The notes below the pieces were generated by a model that did not search any database, was not told the origin of the DNA, and saw only the letters and a program-made list of their open reading frames with translations. A stretch of 64,000 nucleotides of DNA from JAAYHG01 sp012735455. Lineage in GTDB: Bacteria; Bacillota; DTU030; DUMP01. Position numbers and translations under genes: made by a program. The stretch is taken from contig JBMNIX010000001.1 of the NCBI GenBank assembly GCA_050951365.1, positions 62,001-126,000 on the forward strand, given 5' to 3'. Positions within the stretch are counted from its first letter, which is position 1; each line of letters starts with the position of its first letter. Positions 61,708-64,000 of this stretch are shown here, in pieces.

Positions 61708-62853
61708 GTGGCGGACAAGGTGGACGTACTCATCTTCACCGCTTCTTACGGTGGAGGTCACATGCAGGCTGCCCGAGCCCTGGCGGAAGGGTTTCAGCTC
61801 ACCGACCCCGCTGTACGCTGCGCCCTGGTGAATTTTATGCAAGAGGTCAGCCCTGCAGCCAACCGCTTAGTTGAGGTCTCCTACCGGCAGGCAGTACTGC
61901 GGGCCCCGCGCCTCTGGCATCAGTTTTATCGTTTGACCGAACGCTCTACCCCTGAGTCCAGCTTGGAACGTCGCCTGACCCGCCTCCTTTTCCCCAAAGC
62001 AGAGGCCCTTCTCAGAGCTTATGAACCCCAGGTAGTGGTCAGCACCTATCCCGTAAGCTCGCGTACCATTGGCCAATTAAAGCTGCACGGCCGCTGCAGC
62101 GTGCCTTTGGTAACAGTTCTCACCGACCAAGCTCTGCACAGCCAATGGCTACATCCGGCAACAGACCTTTACATCGTAGGCTCCGAATACCTGTGGCAGC
62201 ACATGTTGCGCCGGGGCATACCCGCCGCACGTATCTCCCTTCAGGGTATTCCCATCTCACCCCGCTTTGCCCAGCCGCGCTCGGTCAAAGATGCACGCCA
62301 GGCCCTGGGACTCACAACAGATAGGCCGGTAGTGCTCATGATGTGTGGCGCCCAGGGGCTACTACCCGAGGCAGAAGAACTTTTCCTCCGACTGACCACC
62401 TACACGGAGCTCCTACAACCGGTAATCGTCACCGGGCACGATACACGCCTGCGTATGCGACTGGAACGTTCTACTGCCAACAAACAAGGAGTCCGGATAC
62501 TGGGTTACGTGACCGATATTGAAGAGTGGATGTCTGCCAGCGACCTCATGGTGGGCAAAGCCGGAGGTCTGACCACAGCAGAAGCCCTGGCGAAAAAACT
62601 ACCCCTGGTGATTGTGCACCCTATACCGGGGCAAGAAGAAGAAAACACCCGTTTCCTGGTACGCTCAGGAGCGGCGGTGCGCGCCGAGGGAGTGGATACA
62701 GCGGTGAACGCTGTCTTGGCGATCCTTGCCGATAGAGAGAGACTCTCTGCTATGCGTCAGGCAGCGGCCCGTGTGGCCCGTCCACACGCAGCGCTGGACG
62801 CGGCAGAGGGAATCCTGAGCCTTATCAAATTGAAAAACAGCGTATCCATGTAA
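61708..62853 (+). CDS. MGDG-synthase/UgtP-type diacylglycerol glycosyltransferase
   Basis: This 381-residue GT28-fold glycosyltransferase has an N-terminal monogalactosyldiacylglycerol-synthase-type domain (TASYGGGHMQAARAL near 11-25) and a C-terminal donor-binding part with VGKAGGLTTAEALA near 281-294 and HPIPGQEEENTR. It would add sugar to diacylglycerol at the inner face of the membrane, making glycolipids or anchors. GTG start with AAAGGAGAT upstream. Two sporulation genes follow closely, so a role in spore membrane lipids is possible but unproven. Confidence 0.88.
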   Translation: MADKVDVLIFTASYGGGHMQAARALAEGFQLTDPAVRCALVNFMQEVSPAANRLVEVSYRQAVLRAPRLWHQFYRLTERSTPESSLERRLTRLLFPKAEALLRAYEPQVVVSTYPVSSRTIGQLKLHGRCSVPLVTVLTDQALHSQWLHPATDLYIVGSEYLWQHMLRRGIPAARISLQGIPISPRFAQPRSVKDARQALGLTTDRPVVLMMCGAQGLLPEAEELFLRLTTYTELLQPVIVTGHDTRLRMRLERSTANKQGVRILGYVTDIEEWMSASDLMVGKAGGLTTAEALAKKLPLVIVHPIPGQEEENTRFLVRSGAAVRAEGVDTAVNAVLAILADRERLSAMRQAAARVARPHAALDAAEGILSLIKLKNSVSM

Positions 62854-62919
62854 AGCCCACTGGGATACAGGCAGGCCCCCCCTCATATAAATGCATAGAA
62901 AGCTGCGGGAGGGCTGACT

Positions 62920-63234
62920 GTGCTGCAAGAGCTTGCCTTTAACTTCTGCATCGCCCTGGGAGTGGTCTTAGGGGGGACGCTCTTAGGAAGCCTGGGTGCC
63001 ACCCTCACCTCTCGGCCACCGGGGGACACCATGCTGGCACTGGCAGAACGGATCAAGCTGTGGGCCGTGGCGGTAGCCATTGAGGGTACTTTTTCCATGT
63101 TTCGCGCCCTTGAGGCAGGGCTGCTGTATGGGCAACTGGGGCCGGTGGCCAGACAGCTTCTCTGTCTCCTGGCCGCTTTCTTAGGGGCGCATACCGCCTA
63201 TGTACTGATCACTGCCCTGGTGGGTCCAACATGA
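62920..63234 (+). CDS. ytrH: Sporulation membrane protein YtrH
   Basis: This 104-residue membrane protein has about three hydrophobic helices and the YtrH pattern FCIALGVVLGGTLLGSLGA, RIKLWAVAVAIEGTF and LGAHTAYVLI. In Bacillus subtilis the YtrH/YtrI pair is sigma-E-controlled and needed for efficient sporulation. Its presence is good evidence that the host makes endospores. GTG start with GGGAGGG upstream. The stop overlaps the ytrI start by four bases. Confidence 0.85.
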   Translation: MLQELAFNFCIALGVVLGGTLLGSLGATLTSRPPGDTMLALAERIKLWAVAVAIEGTFSMFRALEAGLLYGQLGPVARQLLCLLAAFLGAHTAYVLITALVGPT

Positions 63235-63698
63235 AGAGGAAGGCTACCCAAGGCGCAGCATTCTTTGTTCTGGGCTTTCTTATGGGCTGCGTTTTCTACA
63301 ACCTCCAAGCGGGGCACCTTTTTGACCAGCTGCATCAGAAACGAATCGAGCTGGAAACCAAATTGGCAGCAGCTGAAACACGCCTCGCCCGCCTGGAGGA
63401 AACCCTCACTCCAAGTAACGAAGCGGTGATCCGCGAAGTAGAGGTGCGGGTAAGCTGTTCTCTTAACTCTGGCGTCAAGAACCAAATTAGAAAAGAGATC
63501 GAGGATTGGCTTGGCCTTTTTATTGGTCGGCCCTTGGACTCCCTCGATCCGGAAGCTATCCCTTTTATTGTTCACCAGCGCACACTCAACATAAACGGGC
63601 GCACCCTGGTTCTCTTAGCTGAAAACACCATTATAAGTGAACGTCTGCTCATGTACGTCCGAGCAGTGCCAGAACAAGACCCGCTAACTACAAATTAG
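63231..63698 (+). CDS. ytrI: Sporulation membrane protein YtrI-like
   Basis: This 155-residue protein has one N-terminal transmembrane helix (about 7-26), then a coiled coil (about 33-60), then a small globular domain (about 65-145). Order, length and coupling to ytrH by an ATGA overlap fit YtrI, although sequence conservation in this family is low. The globular part probably faces the forespore/mother-cell space. It is convergent with the LysM gene and overlaps its end by 11 bases. Confidence 0.75.
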   Translation: MKRKATQGAAFFVLGFLMGCVFYNLQAGHLFDQLHQKRIELETKLAAAETRLARLEETLTPSNEAVIREVEVRVSCSLNSGVKNQIRKEIEDWLGLFIGRPLDSLDPEAIPFIVHQRTLNINGRTLVLLAENTIISERLLMYVRAVPEQDPLTTN

Positions 63699-64000
63699 GT
63701 AAGGCAAACAGTGCTTTACCGCCTAGATTCTCCGGAAGGACTAGTTCCTGGCCAGGATATACGAGCCGCGGATTATTTAAGCCATTAAAATCAGAAAGGT
63801 CTGGATAAAGCTCGCCTACACCGTAGAAACGCTTGCTGATGCCCCACAGGGTGTCACCGGGACGAATAATGTAACGTTGTCCTGCAGCCGCTCCCTGGGG
63901 GAGTGCAGGTGAGGCCACCGGCCCAGAGGCAGCATCTCCAGGCCCCTCTGCCGGAGGCGCTTCCCGACCCACGGTCGGCTCACGAGAGCCTTCTACACCT
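63688..64000 (-). CDS. LysM-domain protein (5' end outside window)
   Basis: The C-terminal part of a protein is visible. A proline/alanine-rich linker leads into one LysM domain (YIIRPGDTLWGISKRFYG, then NGLNNPRLVYPGQELVLP), which binds peptidoglycan or chitin-like glycans. The frame stays open to the window edge. The GTG at 63972 is therefore not necessarily the start, and the missing part may hold a signal peptide or catalytic domain. A cell-wall or spore-envelope role is likely. Confidence 0.8.
   Translation of the reverse strand, partial: GVEGSREPTVGREAPPAEGPGDAASGPVASPALPQGAAAGQRYIIRPGDTLWGISKRFYGVGELYPDLSDFNGLNNPRLVYPGQELVLPENLGGKALFALPNL

Overview
The window reads as chromosome from an anaerobic, endospore-forming Bacillota (Clostridia-type) bacterium. 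The evidence is a ytrH/ytrI sporulation pair near the right end, a perfect CIRCE element in front of groESL, frequent GTG and TTG starts behind strong purine-rich ribosome-binding sites, and many ferredoxin-dependent enzymes. I cannot name the genus from sequence alone. I saw no rRNA, tRNA, CRISPR array, insertion sequence or phage gene.

Layout. (1) About 0-7 kb, minus strand: an iron-dependent alcohol dehydrogenase and a branched-chain-amino-acid-type ABC importer (livKHMG, with the start of livF at the window edge). They lie behind a sigma-54 (-24/-12) promoter and next to a PAS/AAA+/Fis-type enhancer-binding protein gene. (2) About 7-17.5 kb: a sugar-acid catabolic region with two DapA-family aldolase/dehydratases, a DgoK-type 2-keto-3-deoxy-sugar-acid kinase, an IlvD/Edd dehydratase, a KDPG-type aldolase, an SDR, two D-2-hydroxyacid dehydrogenases, a second Fe-alcohol dehydrogenase and a decayed zinc alcohol dehydrogenase. 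Together they suggest an Entner-Doudoroff-like route to pyruvate and glyceraldehyde 3-phosphate. (3) About 17.8-23.4 kb: a permease, two N-acyl-D-amino-acid deacylases and a glutamate racemase. (4) About 23.4-35.7 kb: two paralogous modules, each with a FadR-type GntR regulator, a 2-oxoacid:ferredoxin oxidoreductase (korABC plus ferredoxin) and a SucCD-type acyl-CoA ligase. One module also carries a 2-hydroxyacid dehydrogenase. (5) About 35.9-40.2 kb: a third D-aminoacylase, an N-carbamoyl-amino-acid-hydrolase-type amidase and an AbgA-like hydrolase. (6) About 40.4-45.9 kb: a compact six-gene operon joining a tripartite tricarboxylate-type transporter (tctCBA) to a di-cluster ferredoxin protein, a cysteine-bearing protein of unknown function and an M29/NicX-like metallohydrolase. 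This is the best candidate for an undescribed system. (7) About 46.1-54.7 kb: housekeeping genes, namely groEL/groES, a TGS-uridine-kinase-like protein, a DUF2935 protein, pfkA, a cupin-type phosphoglucose isomerase, threonine synthase and a flavin reductase-like protein. (8) About 54.8-61.6 kb: an M20 amidohydrolase, two tandem yjiG/yjiH pairs, an MlrC-like M81 peptidase and an isoaspartyl dipeptidase. (9) About 61.7-64 kb: a diacylglycerol glucosyltransferase-like protein, ytrH, ytrI and a partial LysM protein.

How the parts fit (inference). Most of the window looks like a scavenging and fermentation region. Deacylases, carbamoylases, dipeptidases and racemases release and epimerise unusual or D-amino acids. 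The resulting 2-oxo acids are oxidised to acyl-CoA by the ferredoxin oxidoreductases, and the SucCD-type ligases then recover ATP by substrate-level phosphorylation. Sugar acids feed pyruvate into the same pool, and the alcohol and hydroxyacid dehydrogenases provide electron sinks. The regulators (one sigma-54 activator and two GntR proteins with visible candidate operators) suggest each module is induced separately.
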